Positions 1 to 7,441 of a stretch of DNA of 13,595 bases are shown here, in pieces. This stretch comes from Candidatus Thorarchaeota archaeon. GTDB lineage: Archaea > Asgardarchaeota > Thorarchaeia > Thorarchaeales > Thorarchaeaceae. The stretch lies in assembly GCA_018238825.1 (NCBI GenBank), contig JABCSP010000029.1, positions 1 through 13,595 on the forward strand, read 5' to 3'. The notes beneath the pieces were generated by a model. That model ran no database searches. It was not told the origin of the DNA and saw only the letters and a program-made list of their open reading frames with translations. Each line of letters begins with the position of its first letter. Position 1 is the first letter of the stretch. The translations under genes and the position numbers were made by a program.

Positions 1-154
1 GTTGTTCGAGACCCCAGTTGTAGGCAAAACGAGCTACTCCTGCATGTTGCGCAAGGTGCGACCTCTGGATGTTGTTCGGGTCCAGTTCATACCTGTAGGC
101 TCTTTGCATCAACATGGTTCGGTATATGGTCTTGCTGGGAGTTTTTAAGCTCAT
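1..154 (-). CDS. tnpB: TnpB/OrfB (IS200/IS605-type) transposon-encoded nuclease, N-terminal fragment cut by window edge
   Basis: Only the first 51 codons lie in the window; the gene continues past the left edge. The reading frame contains AYRYELDPNN followed by ARFAYNWGLEQ. This is the typical start of TnpB proteins: a short beta strand of basic and aromatic residues, then the helix-turn-helix whose last helix carries the AR-F-AYNW signature. TnpB is an RNA-guided DNA nuclease of IS200/IS605-family transposons. The catalytic RuvC part and the guide-RNA region would be outside the window. The ATG at 152-154 gives the longest frame (an in-frame stop lies at 173-175). ATGs at 113-115 and 107-109 are alternatives, and none has a clear Shine-Dalgarno site. 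Whether the element is intact, has a tnpA partner or is a solo relic cannot be seen. Family call is firm; start is uncertain. Confidence 0.8.
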   Translation of the reverse strand, partial: MSLKTPSKTIYRTMLMQRAYRYELDPNNIQRSHLAQHAGVARFAYNWGLEQ

Positions 155-235
155 ACAAAAAAGGATATTTATTCAAGTGTTGGTTTCATCGATGTTCAGG
201 TTTGTCCAGGATTTGCGCAGCTGTTACCACCCCTA

Positions 236-373
236 TCATTTTGCATTGTCTCCTTCCTCAAATTCCTCTATCATATTAGCCAGTCTTTCTTTTTTGCAGT
301 TTATGAACCTTATATTGCAGAAGATGTTTCTTCTTTCTATACACTCATATAGAAATTGCTTCACCAACAGCAT
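236..373 (-). CDS. possible small ORF, 45 aa, unknown
   Basis: An ATG-started frame of 45 codons lies between the TnpB fragment and the PAS gene. The protein would begin MLLVKQFLYECIERR and end in an acidic stretch (IEEFEEGDNAK), with cysteines near residues 11, 19 and 26. I do not recognise it. No Shine-Dalgarno site precedes the ATG, and the divergent PAS gene starts only 14 bases away, leaving no room for separate promoters. It may be a real small gene, a leftover of the transposon's 5' flank, or chance. The remaining stretch 155-235 shows no gene, repeat or clear hairpin. Confidence 0.22.
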   Translation of the reverse strand: MLLVKQFLYECIERRNIFCNIRFINCKKERLANMIEEFEEGDNAK

Positions 374-387
374 TGAGGCTAGTAAGA

Positions 388-813
388 ATGCGTATAGAAT
401 CATTACTCAAAGCTTTAGATGATATGCCTGTTGAATTCCTCAGTGCAGTATTAGATACATTGCCAATGGAATTCTCTGTAATCGATGCTGACAATAATGT
501 GAAGTTCTGGAACCAACATGGTGTTCGAATCTTCAAGAGAGGTCCCGGTGTTATTGGCAGAAATGTAGAGTTGTGCCATCCGAATAAAAGCCTAGATAAA
601 GTGGAAAAGGTCATTGAAACATTGAAGAGTGGTAAACAAGACTATGTATCCTTCTGGCTAGATCTTCCTGACGGTGATATACCACGCAAGATACTGATTC
701 GATATTTTGCAATAAGATCAGAAGAAGGAGAGTATCTTGGAACGCTCGAAGCATCAATCAATCTCACTCCTCTTCAAGCGATTGAAGGAGAGAATCGATT
801 AGGTGATTTTTAG
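388..813 (+). CDS. single-domain PAS sensor protein (PAS_10 / DUF438 C-terminal type)
   Basis: A 141-residue protein made of a short helical lead (residues 1-20) and one PAS domain (about 22-135). Diagnostic stretches are LPMEFSVIDADNNVKFWNQ, then VIGRNVELCHPNKS with the C-H-P-x-K-S motif at 63-68, then the IRYFA strand and a closing EGENRL helix. This arrangement matches the PAS domain found at the C-terminus of DUF438 proteins and as stand-alone archaeal proteins. Such domains sense small ligands or redox state; the ligand here is unknown, and no output domain is attached, so it would have to signal through a partner. I chose the ATG at 388 because GAGG at 375-378 sits nine bases upstream. 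A TTG at 373 is the longer alternative. Its 3' end overlaps the opposing ATPase remnant by 50 bases. Confidence 0.8.
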   Translation: MRIESLLKALDDMPVEFLSAVLDTLPMEFSVIDADNNVKFWNQHGVRIFKRGPGVIGRNVELCHPNKSLDKVEKVIETLKSGKQDYVSFWLDLPDGDIPRKILIRYFAIRSEEGEYLGTLEASINLTPLQAIEGENRLGDF

Positions 814-970
814 CTAATCCTGCTAAACTCAATCCTCTATTCTCTTCTATTTGTTTGACAACTTGACCAAAGGCTTTAGCTGCTTTTGATTCAGGTTCTT
901 CCACAATAAATGGAGTTCCTCTATCTGGGAAACTATTGATTCTTGATTCTAATAAGATAACAGAGGCCAA
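764..970 (-). pseudogene. C-terminal remnant of a MinD/Mrp-like P-loop ATPase
   Basis: The frame opens at a TTG and gives 68 residues. Residues 11-45 (SFPDRGTPFIVEEPESKAAK and following) resemble the extreme C-terminus of MinD/Mrp-family ATPases, where a D-x-G-x-P-F strand is followed by a D/E-P-x-S-x-A-A-K-A-F helix. The whole ATP-binding part (P-loop, switch motifs) is absent: an in-frame TGA stands five codons upstream, and no other frame between 971 and 1025 resumes the family. It lies 55 bases behind TBP on the same strand and could be co-transcribed. I read it as a decayed gene tail. A short independent protein is possible but less likely because it starts inside a structural domain. 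Confidence 0.45.
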
Positions 971-1025
971 TCCGTGAAGTTGTCAATTCAATTCATCAAA
1001 TAGGAAATACCTGTGTAATAGAAAA

Positions 1026-1613
1026 TTACCAGTCATCATCATCAACTTCAATCATATCCATATCAAGAAGTTCAAGTTCATACAGACGTCCCATGATTTT
1101 CTTGGCTGCTTCTGGAACCTGATGCTCGAACTTCGCACCAGTGATAACAATTTTACCGGAGCCAAATATCAAGATTACAGTCTTTGGGTCCCTCATACGA
1201 TGTATCAAACCTGGAAATTGCTCAGGTTCATAGAGACTGTTCTCAAGTATCATTGCCGTCTTCTCAAGGTTTACTGTAACTCCAAGATCGCCACTAGCTA
1301 CAATATTCTGTATTGTTATCTCTGGTTTACCAGATACTTTGATACCGGCTTGATTGAGACCCTTGACAATTTTCATCACAGCTCTCCTTGAATCTTTTTC
1401 ACTCTTACCGCCTGTGCAGACCATCTTGCCTGTATTAAATATCAGAGTAGCTGTTTTTGGTTTTTTCAATCGATAAACAAGCCCTGGAAACTGAGTTGGG
1501 TCATATTCGATATCTGGCATTGTTGCTGCGATCTCATCGAGATCAAGAGTCTGTCCCGTAGTAACAGATGCGACAACATTTTGGATTGTGGTTGATGGAT
1601 CAGCTAGTGCCAT
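1026..1613 (-). CDS. tbp: TATA-box-binding protein (TBP), archaeal general transcription factor
   Basis: A 195-residue protein of two direct repeats, about residues 8-92 and 98-183, each with the TIQN(I/V)VAS opening and the QFPGL...R...PKT...LIF core. The two phenylalanine pairs that kink the TATA box are present at 42/59 and 133/150. TBP binds the TATA element and recruits TFB and RNA polymerase to promoters. The length exceeds the usual archaeal 180-190 residues because of an acidic tail (residues 184-195) ending VDDDDW. Acidic TBP tails are known in archaea, but the terminal tryptophan is notable since a short ORF at 12491-12571 ends the same way. ATG at 1611-1613 is the only sensible start. 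It is divergent from the GH31 gene. Confidence 0.97.
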   Translation of the reverse strand: MALADPSTTIQNVVASVTTGQTLDLDEIAATMPDIEYDPTQFPGLVYRLKKPKTATLIFNTGKMVCTGGKSEKDSRRAVMKIVKGLNQAGIKVSGKPEITIQNIVASGDLGVTVNLEKTAMILENSLYEPEQFPGLIHRMRDPKTVILIFGSGKIVITGAKFEHQVPEAAKKIMGRLYELELLDMDMIEVDDDDW

Positions 1614-1628
1614 GTATTCACACTCTCG

Positions 1629-1638
1629 ATTTATACAT
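1629..1638 (-). promoter_or_regulatory. candidate TATA box of tbp
   Basis: Read on the minus strand this is ATGTATAAAT, centred about 20 bases before the tbp ATG. The distance is slightly short for the usual 25 or so bases to the transcription start and implies a leaderless or nearly leaderless mRNA, consistent with the absence of a Shine-Dalgarno site. The rest of 1614-1762 is the shared divergent promoter region. On the GH31 side only weak A/T stretches (around 1682-1693 and 1724-1732) are seen. Confidence 0.5.
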
Positions 1639-1762
1639 AGAAAGCCCTAACAAATCTCAATATGCTTCTTTGGTTTTCACTCAATTAAAAATACGACAGA
1701 GTAAAATTGAGGTACCTGCGACTATTTCTATAGAACACGCCGGAATGAATGGATTGATTTGA

Positions 1763-4234
1763 ATGGAGATTAAACTCAGACAATTAATTTGGTGGATTCT
1801 GAAGTACCGAATACGCTATCCGCGCTTTGGTAACAAATCAATGCACATCTCTGAACCAAACCTTTTCTCAGGTTTAACAGATCATCCACTTGATAGAAAT
1901 GCAGCACCAGTTGCAGACCTATTCACTCTTTTACGGAAATATATTGCACGAACGCCAGTTTCCATTCTCCGTGTTGATTCAGTAACAAGAAATGAAAATT
2001 CATTCACTTTCAAAGCATATGGCTTTAACATTCTTCGAAACCGGACCTTGGGCCTTGATTATGTTGAATATGAAACAGATAAGCCGACAGAGTGCATTTT
2101 GCAGATAGATATTCTCACCGATACATCCTACCGTCTTCGACTCACAATGGATAAACAAATTCCCAGACATGAAACACCAATGATCTTTACCGATATCACT
2201 AACAACTCTACTAAAGTTACATTGGATGAGGATGAGGAAAAGTATGTAATTTCTACTCAAGAAATCAAGCTGCAAGTTTCAAAGGAAAACTTTGGAATCC
2301 AAGTCCTCGATAAGAATAATGAACTCGTCACTGAATCCGGCAGTCGAACACACAACGAGTTCTTCACAGCCACAGACGCCTTTCCACTTGGATTTGTGAA
2401 AAATCGCAAGCCAAAACAATTGTACGCCACAGAAAACTTCAATCTGTATCCTGGAGAATCAATCTTTGGTCTGGGCGAGAAATTTGGTTCGATGAACCGA
2501 GTAGGACAGACAATTTCACTATGGACACATGATGGCGTAGGAAACACATCAGGTCGAGCATACAAACATGTACCGTTCTTTCTAAGCTCACGTGGGTATG
2601 GAGTCTTCTTCAACGAGGCGAATCCTCTGACCTTCTGGGTCGGCTCCCGTGAGGTAACAAAGATACTTGTTGCCGCTGAGAACAACCTCATGGACTACTA
2701 TTTCTTCTTTGGTCCCACACCTAAGCAGGTACTTCAGCAATATACATCACTCACTGGGCGTGCTCACATGCCTCCGCGATGGTCATTTGGGACTTGGATG
2801 TCGCGTCTGAGTTACTCTTCCCAAGAAGAAGTTCTTGAAGTGGCAAAGAAAATCCGAGATGAACGATTTCCATGTGATGTCATTCATATCGATGTAAATT
2901 GGTTTACTGATGCGTGGACTTGCGATTGGAAATTTGATGAAACGCGATTTCCTGACCCTGCTCACATGTTCCAATCTTGCGCTGATTTAGGCTTCAAAAT
3001 TAGTTTATGGCAGATACCATATGTTATGGATAGTCTGCATATCTCCAAGGATGCTAGGTCTAAGAAAGCGCTTGCAAAGAATCATGGGCCATTCTTGTTT
3101 CTAACCCTTGGTTCTGCTCGTGCAATAGACTTCTCTCGCCCTGAAGGTGTGAACTGGTACAAGGAGAAACTCAAACCCCTCTTTGATCTTGGCGCCAAAG
3201 TCATGAAGGTTGATTTTGGTGAACAGATAGAACCTCATCAAGAGTTTGAGCAGTATTCCGGAAAAGAGATGCACAACTTGTACCCCCTGCTCTATAACAA
3301 AGCAGCATTTGAAGCAACTGAGGAATCTCTCGGTAAAGGTAAAGCTATGATCTGGGCAAGAAGTGCTTATGCAGGTTCACAGAGGTACCCAGTTCATTGG
3401 TCGGGCGACAATTCCTCAAATTATCATAATACTCTAGCCTCCACTAGAGGCGGACTGAGTATGGGACTCTGTGGCTTTACTTTCTGGAGCCAAGATGTTG
3501 GTGGGTTTGTGGGCATTCCTGATGACAAATTGTATGTCCGTTGGACTGGATTATGTATATTCCAGTCTCACATTCGCTTCCATGGTTGCGAGCCCAAATA
3601 TAGAGAGCCTTGGAACTTCTCTTCTGAAGCACAGGATATTGTACGCAAGTTCCTTGAGTTCAGATATCAGCTCATTCCATATCTATTCTCTGAAGGTATC
3701 AAGGCCTCAAGAGAAGGTCTTCCTCTGATGCGACATCTTCTACTTGAGTGTCCTGAAGATCCAACTTGTTACAATATCGAGGACCAATTCTTCTCAGGAG
3801 ACCTCCTATTGGTAGCCCCTATTTTTACAGAACATGATAATCGGCGAGTTTACCTTCCTCTGGGTGAATGGTATGATTATTGGACTGGAGAGATGTTCAA
3901 AGGTCCCACCTGGTTGGACATAGAAGATGTTCCACTTGACAAAGTTCCGTTGTTTGTTCGAGCGGGCTCATTTCTACCACTTGGAGAGATTGTACAGTCT
4001 GTGCCTGAGGAGCTTCCAAACAAACTGACATTACATACATTTCCTGGTAATACGGAATCCCTAGAATACACCTTGTATGATGAGTTGGGATCCATAAACT
4101 TCAAGGGACATTTGGATTCTAACACTCTAAAGGTAGAAGTTTCTTACAATCCCAAAGACCGACCGACTATCGAGTTGGACATTCAGATGCCTAAGGATTA
4201 CAGGTCAATAAAATTTGAGATTCAGAATGGATGA
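1763..4234 (+). CDS. GH31 glycoside hydrolase, probable alpha-xylosidase
   Basis: An 823-residue family GH31 enzyme with an N-terminal beta-sandwich (about 60-330), a (beta/alpha)8 catalytic barrel (335-680) and C-terminal beta domains. The catalytic nucleophile is Asp484 in MKVDFGEQ and the acid/base is Asp549 in HWSGDNSSNY. GLGEKFG (236-242) and RGGLSMGLCGFTFWSQDVGG (562-581) are further family signatures. The overall match is to E. coli YicI, which removes alpha-xylosyl units such as those of isoprimeverose. The neighbouring xylAB operon supports xylose as product. Two active-site residues that favour xylose in YicI (Cys-Phe) are Val378-Asn379 here, so an alpha-glucosidase or mixed activity is possible. 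It is about 50 residues longer than YicI, mostly at the N-terminus. No signal peptide is obvious, so it probably acts on imported oligosaccharides. An in-frame stop directly precedes the ATG; Met27 is an alternative start. Confidence 0.85.
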   Translation: MEIKLRQLIWWILKYRIRYPRFGNKSMHISEPNLFSGLTDHPLDRNAAPVADLFTLLRKYIARTPVSILRVDSVTRNENSFTFKAYGFNILRNRTLGLDYVEYETDKPTECILQIDILTDTSYRLRLTMDKQIPRHETPMIFTDITNNSTKVTLDEDEEKYVISTQEIKLQVSKENFGIQVLDKNNELVTESGSRTHNEFFTATDAFPLGFVKNRKPKQLYATENFNLYPGESIFGLGEKFGSMNRVGQTISLWTHDGVGNTSGRAYKHVPFFLSSRGYGVFFNEANPLTFWVGSREVTKILVAAENNLMDYYFFFGPTPKQVLQQYTSLTGRAHMPPRWSFGTWMSRLSYSSQEEVLEVAKKIRDERFPCDVIHIDVNWFTDAWTCDWKFDETRFPDPAHMFQSCADLGFKISLWQIPYVMDSLHISKDARSKKALAKNHGPFLFLTLGSARAIDFSRPEGVNWYKEKLKPLFDLGAKVMKVDFGEQIEPHQEFEQYSGKEMHNLYPLLYNKAAFEATEESLGKGKAMIWARSAYAGSQRYPVHWSGDNSSNYHNTLASTRGGLSMGLCGFTFWSQDVGGFVGIPDDKLYVRWTGLCIFQSHIRFHGCEPKYREPWNFSSEAQDIVRKFLEFRYQLIPYLFSEGIKASREGLPLMRHLLLECPEDPTCYNIEDQFFSGDLLLVAPIFTEHDNRRVYLPLGEWYDYWTGEMFKGPTWLDIEDVPLDKVPLFVRAGSFLPLGEIVQSVPEELPNKLTLHTFPGNTESLEYTLYDELGSINFKGHLDSNTLKVEVSYNPKDRPTIELDIQMPKDYRSIKFEIQNG

Positions 4235-4246
4235 TATTGAGGATCA

Positions 4247-5761
4247 TCATCTATCACTAGTTCGAGCAAGCAATGGAAACAGGCCCTTGAGCGTTGGATA
4301 CAGTTGTTTGTAAACTTGATAATAGTACTCATATTCAGCAACCATTTTGGTTTCCGGTTTTGATGAATCGCCTAATATAACTGTAGTTTTCACAGCGTCA
4401 TCAACATTGGTCCAGATATCAATACCAACACCTGCTAGCAAAGCTGCTCCATATGCAGCCCCTTCTGTTGTGGTGACAGTGACTAACTCTAAGTCAAGCA
4501 CATTGGAAAGGATAGACCGCCAGAGGGAACTCTTTGCACCACCTCCCGAAACACGTACTTGTTGGACCTCACCAATCCCTGTTGATTTTAGCAATTCAAA
4601 ACCATCACGAAGCCCAAAGGCGACTCCCTCAAGAACGGCACGCGTCATATGTGCACGTGTATGGCGTATAGTCAAACCGATGAATGCACCCCTTGCTAGT
4701 GGATCAGGATGAGGTGTACGTTCTCCACTTAGGTATGGTAGGAAAATCAATCCTTCACTACCAGCTGGAATCTTCTCTGCTTCAGCAAGTAGGTTAGAAA
4801 ACTCCATCTCTGGGAAGATTGCATCATGATACCATTGTAGACTACCTGCTGCAGAAAGCATTACTCCCATTAGATGCCAACGTTCAGGAATTGCATGACA
4901 GAAGGCGTGTAATAGTCCAGCTGGTTCAATGATAGGCTTGTTAGTGGATGCGAAAACAACACCCGATGTACCAAGAGTCAATGCAATGACACCAGGCTGA
5001 ATTGCACCCATTCCAATTGCTTGTGCAGACTGGTCACTGCCTCCTGCAACGACTGGCGTGTCCCTCTTGAGACCTGTCTTCTGTGCTGCTTCTTTGCTAA
5101 TACTTCCAGTCACTTCAGGTCCTTCGTGAGTTGGAGGTAACCACTCATGTGGAATTTGGAGTTTTATTAATATTTCATCAGACCACGATCGTTGCTCCAA
5201 ATCGAAAAGTAATGTTCCTGCCGCCCCTGCCTTATCTGTGGAATAATCGCCAGTGAGTCTGAATCTGATGTAATCTTTGGGAAGTAAGATTTGACGTACC
5301 TTTGTATATATTTCTGGTTCATTCTCTCTTACCCAAAGAATTTTCGGTGCGGTTAACCCGGTTACAGCATCATTTCCACTGATTTGTAGTAACTTCGTCT
5401 TACCAATTATTTTTCTTATTTGATCACACTGACTTGCTGTTCGCTGGTCATTCCAAAGAATAGCTGGGCGTAAAACATGTCCATTTTCATCAAGCAATAC
5501 TAGACCATGCATCTGTCCAGTCAAACCAATTGATGCCACCGCACTACCTGTAACACCTGCATCACTCAGTGCTTGTTGCACACTAGTGATGATACCATTC
5601 CACCAATCTTCAGGATGTTGTTCGGACCAAAGAGGAAATGGCGTTGAAAGAGTGAGAGGCGTACTAGCACTACTTACAACATTGCCTGAAGTATTGATGA
5701 GGAGAGCTTTAGCACTAGTTGTGGAGATATCGAGCCCTAATAACAAGACATCTTCTTTCAC
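4247..5761 (-). CDS. xylB: xylulokinase (FGGY carbohydrate kinase)
   Basis: A 504-residue FGGY kinase that phosphorylates D-xylulose to D-xylulose 5-phosphate using ATP. The N-terminal actin-like fold starts GLDISTTSAKALL. The TGQMHGLVLLD stretch (81-91) carries the Met-His-Gly motif typical of xylulokinases, which separates it from glycerol and gluconate kinases. The catalytic base is Asp243 in VVAGGSDQSAQAIG. GTSGVV (264-269) and the C-terminal VSGGGAKSSLWRSILSNVL stretch (404-422) form the nucleotide side. Length matches bacterial XylB. It lies 23 bases behind xylA on the same strand, so the two form an operon. The start is a GTG, with a purine-rich AAAGGCGG sequence upstream as ribosome-binding site. 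The 3' end meets the GH31 gene 12 bases away. Confidence 0.95.
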   Translation of the reverse strand: MKEDVLLLGLDISTTSAKALLINTSGNVVSSASTPLTLSTPFPLWSEQHPEDWWNGIITSVQQALSDAGVTGSAVASIGLTGQMHGLVLLDENGHVLRPAILWNDQRTASQCDQIRKIIGKTKLLQISGNDAVTGLTAPKILWVRENEPEIYTKVRQILLPKDYIRFRLTGDYSTDKAGAAGTLLFDLEQRSWSDEILIKLQIPHEWLPPTHEGPEVTGSISKEAAQKTGLKRDTPVVAGGSDQSAQAIGMGAIQPGVIALTLGTSGVVFASTNKPIIEPAGLLHAFCHAIPERWHLMGVMLSAAGSLQWYHDAIFPEMEFSNLLAEAEKIPAGSEGLIFLPYLSGERTPHPDPLARGAFIGLTIRHTRAHMTRAVLEGVAFGLRDGFELLKSTGIGEVQQVRVSGGGAKSSLWRSILSNVLDLELVTVTTTEGAAYGAALLAGVGIDIWTNVDDAVKTTVILGDSSKPETKMVAEYEYYYQVYKQLYPTLKGLFPLLARTSDR

Positions 5762-5784
5762 TGTAATATTCCGCCTTTCTTCGA

Positions 5785-6954
5785 CTAACGGACACCCATG
5801 AGTAGTTCCATAGTCAATTGGTCAAGTCGTTCATACCCATAACCGCGTTCACCAAGAGATTTCCTATCAAAATCATGTATCTTAAGCGCTGTAGCCTTTT
5901 TAGATTCGTACTTGCCCAAGTATTGATCCATCGTACCGTCATCTGCATTGATTTCACTCAACAGAGATTGAATTTCAGAATCATCGTTCCACTGGTCTAC
6001 CTTCTCTTTGAGAATAAGATATGTCCTCATACAACCTCTGGCAAAGTCCTTGACGCCCTCGTAATCTTCTGTTCGGTATGCGTGAGCATCAAAGTGACGA
6101 CACCCTTCGTAATTATTATCTTCCAATAATTTCACAAGAAAGAACGCGCTCTTGATATTCACCGATCCAAATCTTAGGTCCTGATCATATCGACCAAATG
6201 CTTGATCATTAAGATCAATGTGAAACAGCTTACCAGCATCCAAAGATTGTGCTACAGTATGTACGAAATTCAATCCAGCCATGTGTTCATGTGCCACCTC
6301 TGGATTTACTCCCACCATCTCAGGATACGCGAGTGTTTCGATGAACCCTAGCATTGCTCCGGTCGTTGGAAGGAATATATCTGCTCGTGGTTCATTTGGT
6401 TTTGCTTCGAGTGCAAATTTGAGGTCATAATCTCGATCTTTGACATATTCGCAGAGGTAATTCAGTGCCTCACGGAAACGTTTCAGACCTCGAATACTGT
6501 CCTTAGAGGCATCAGTATCAACACCTTCTCGACCTCCCCAGAAGACATACATTGAAGCTCCAAGTTCTATACCGAGGTCAATTGCATTCATTGTCTTTTG
6601 AAGGGCATATGCCCGTACTTTGGAGTCATTTGAAGTAAATGCACCATCTTTGAAAACCGGGTCGGAAAAGAGATTTGTTGTAGCCATTGGGACAACGATA
6701 CCAGTTTCATCAAGAGCATCTTTGAATTCGTTTATGATTTGTTGCCGTTCCGATGACGTTGCATTGATGGGTATCAAGTCATTGTCATGCAGATTCACTC
6801 CCCAAGCTCCGACCTCTGCAAGAAGATGAACGAGTTCTACAGGAGTAAGTTTCTTACGAACTGGTTGTCCAAAAGGGTCTCCACCTGGGTTACCAACAGT
6901 CCAGAGTCCAAAACTAAATTTGTGTTTTGACGTTGGCTTGAATTTATGAGACAT
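5785..6954 (-). CDS. xylA: xylose isomerase, class I (Streptomyces-like)
   Basis: Interconverts D-xylose and D-xylulose with two divalent metals. From the ATG at 6952-6954 the protein has 389 residues, almost exactly the length of Streptomyces XylA. Counting from the upstream ATG at 6981, the catalytic and metal residues are His65, Asp68, Trp148, Glu192, Lys194, Glu228, His231, Asp256, Asp266, Asp268 and Asp298. Each is offset by exactly 11 from the Streptomyces numbering as I recall it, so there is no insertion or deletion through the core. Typical strings are FGLWTVG, MATTNLFSDPVFKDGAFT, EAKPNEPRADI and KLFHIDL. I prefer the 6954 start because GAGG (minus strand, 6963-6966) lies eight bases upstream. 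First gene of the xylAB operon. Class I short-type XylA is mainly bacterial, so transfer from bacteria is likely. Confidence 0.96.
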   Translation of the reverse strand: MSHKFKPTSKHKFSFGLWTVGNPGGDPFGQPVRKKLTPVELVHLLAEVGAWGVNLHDNDLIPINATSSERQQIINEFKDALDETGIVVPMATTNLFSDPVFKDGAFTSNDSKVRAYALQKTMNAIDLGIELGASMYVFWGGREGVDTDASKDSIRGLKRFREALNYLCEYVKDRDYDLKFALEAKPNEPRADIFLPTTGAMLGFIETLAYPEMVGVNPEVAHEHMAGLNFVHTVAQSLDAGKLFHIDLNDQAFGRYDQDLRFGSVNIKSAFFLVKLLEDNNYEGCRHFDAHAYRTEDYEGVKDFARGCMRTYLILKEKVDQWNDDSEIQSLLSEINADDGTMDQYLGKYESKKATALKIHDFDRKSLGERGYGYERLDQLTMELLMGVR

Positions 6955-6962
6955 GCAATTTT

Positions 6963-6966
6963 CCTC
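6963..6966 (-). promoter_or_regulatory. Shine-Dalgarno site of xylA (decides the start)
   Basis: GAGG on the minus strand, eight bases before the ATG at 6952-6954. The longer ATG at 6979-6981 has no comparable site and would add nine residues absent from the family. Confidence 0.7.
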
Positions 6967-7004
6967 TAGCCAAGTATGCAATATCTATGTAATAACAATA
7001 GTTC

Positions 7005-7021
7005 TTCCAATTACCTTGGAA
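7005..7021. promoter_or_regulatory. 17-bp palindrome in the xylA promoter, candidate operator
   Basis: TTCCAATTACCTTGGAA: perfect six-base arms with a five-base spacer. It directly abuts an A/T-rich box (minus strand, 7020-7029, AATAAATTTT) that is the best TATA candidate for xylA, so it lies between that box and the expected transcription start near 7000. Such a site would let a repressor block polymerase recruitment. Which regulator binds is unknown; its arms differ from the PadR-like palindrome at 7959-7979. Confidence 0.5.
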
Positions 7022-7042
7022 AATTTATTGAAAACTAGCTGG

Positions 7043-7393
7043 TCACTGGTCCGAAACGAATTTGATCAACGGGTTAAGCAAAACCTCAACACGTTTCTCA
7101 ATCTGGGTCACTAATTGAAGCAGATCACTTTCCCCCTGCTTCGTTATGTTGTATGCTCTACGTCGTCGGCCAGTTCTTTCTCTGGAGGAGTTTACACTAC
7201 CATTTTTCTCTAATCGTCTTAATGTTGTGTAGACTGTTCCTGAGCTTAGATTTATTTTTCCATTGGTAAAATCTGAGATTGCCTTCATCAAATCGTACCC
7301 TGATGATTCGGGTGATTTGCGGATAAGAGCGAGAAGAAGGACCCTGACTACCGGAACAGGTTCAAGGTCTTCTGAGTTTGCTATTTCAAACAT
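7043..7393 (-). CDS. PadR-family transcriptional regulator
   Basis: A 116-residue winged-helix protein. The core LLLALIRKSPESSGYDLMKA is followed by the recognition helix LSSGTVYTTLRRLEKNG (49-65) and a strongly basic wing with TGRRRRAYNITKQGE (74-88), then a C-terminal dimerisation helix. This is the classic PadR layout. PadR proteins are usually repressors released by a small ligand, often controlling membrane or efflux genes next to them. Here the gene is 48 bases behind a CopD-like membrane gene on the same strand, and a PadR-like palindrome stands at that operon's promoter, implying autoregulation. It also lies 88 bases upstream of xylA, so a role at xylA is possible but not shown. The ATG at 7393 has AGGAG immediately adjacent, an unusually tight spacing. 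Confidence 0.9.
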   Translation of the reverse strand: MFEIANSEDLEPVPVVRVLLLALIRKSPESSGYDLMKAISDFTNGKINLSSGTVYTTLRRLEKNGSVNSSRERTGRRRRAYNITKQGESDLLQLVTQIEKRVEVLLNPLIKFVSDQ

Positions 7394-7441
7394 CTCCTTG
7401 TTGAACTTCTCATCGCTCTATCCATTTTACAATTATTGATT

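Noticed and set aside
2257..2691. 144-codon minus-strand frame inside the GH31 gene
   Set aside because: Antisense shadow of a strongly conserved enzyme gene; no ribosome-binding site and no recognisable domain.
4230..4248. Six-base inverted repeat between the converging GH31 and xylB ends, possible bidirectional terminator
   Set aside because: The stem is short, the loop is seven bases and no T run follows on either strand.
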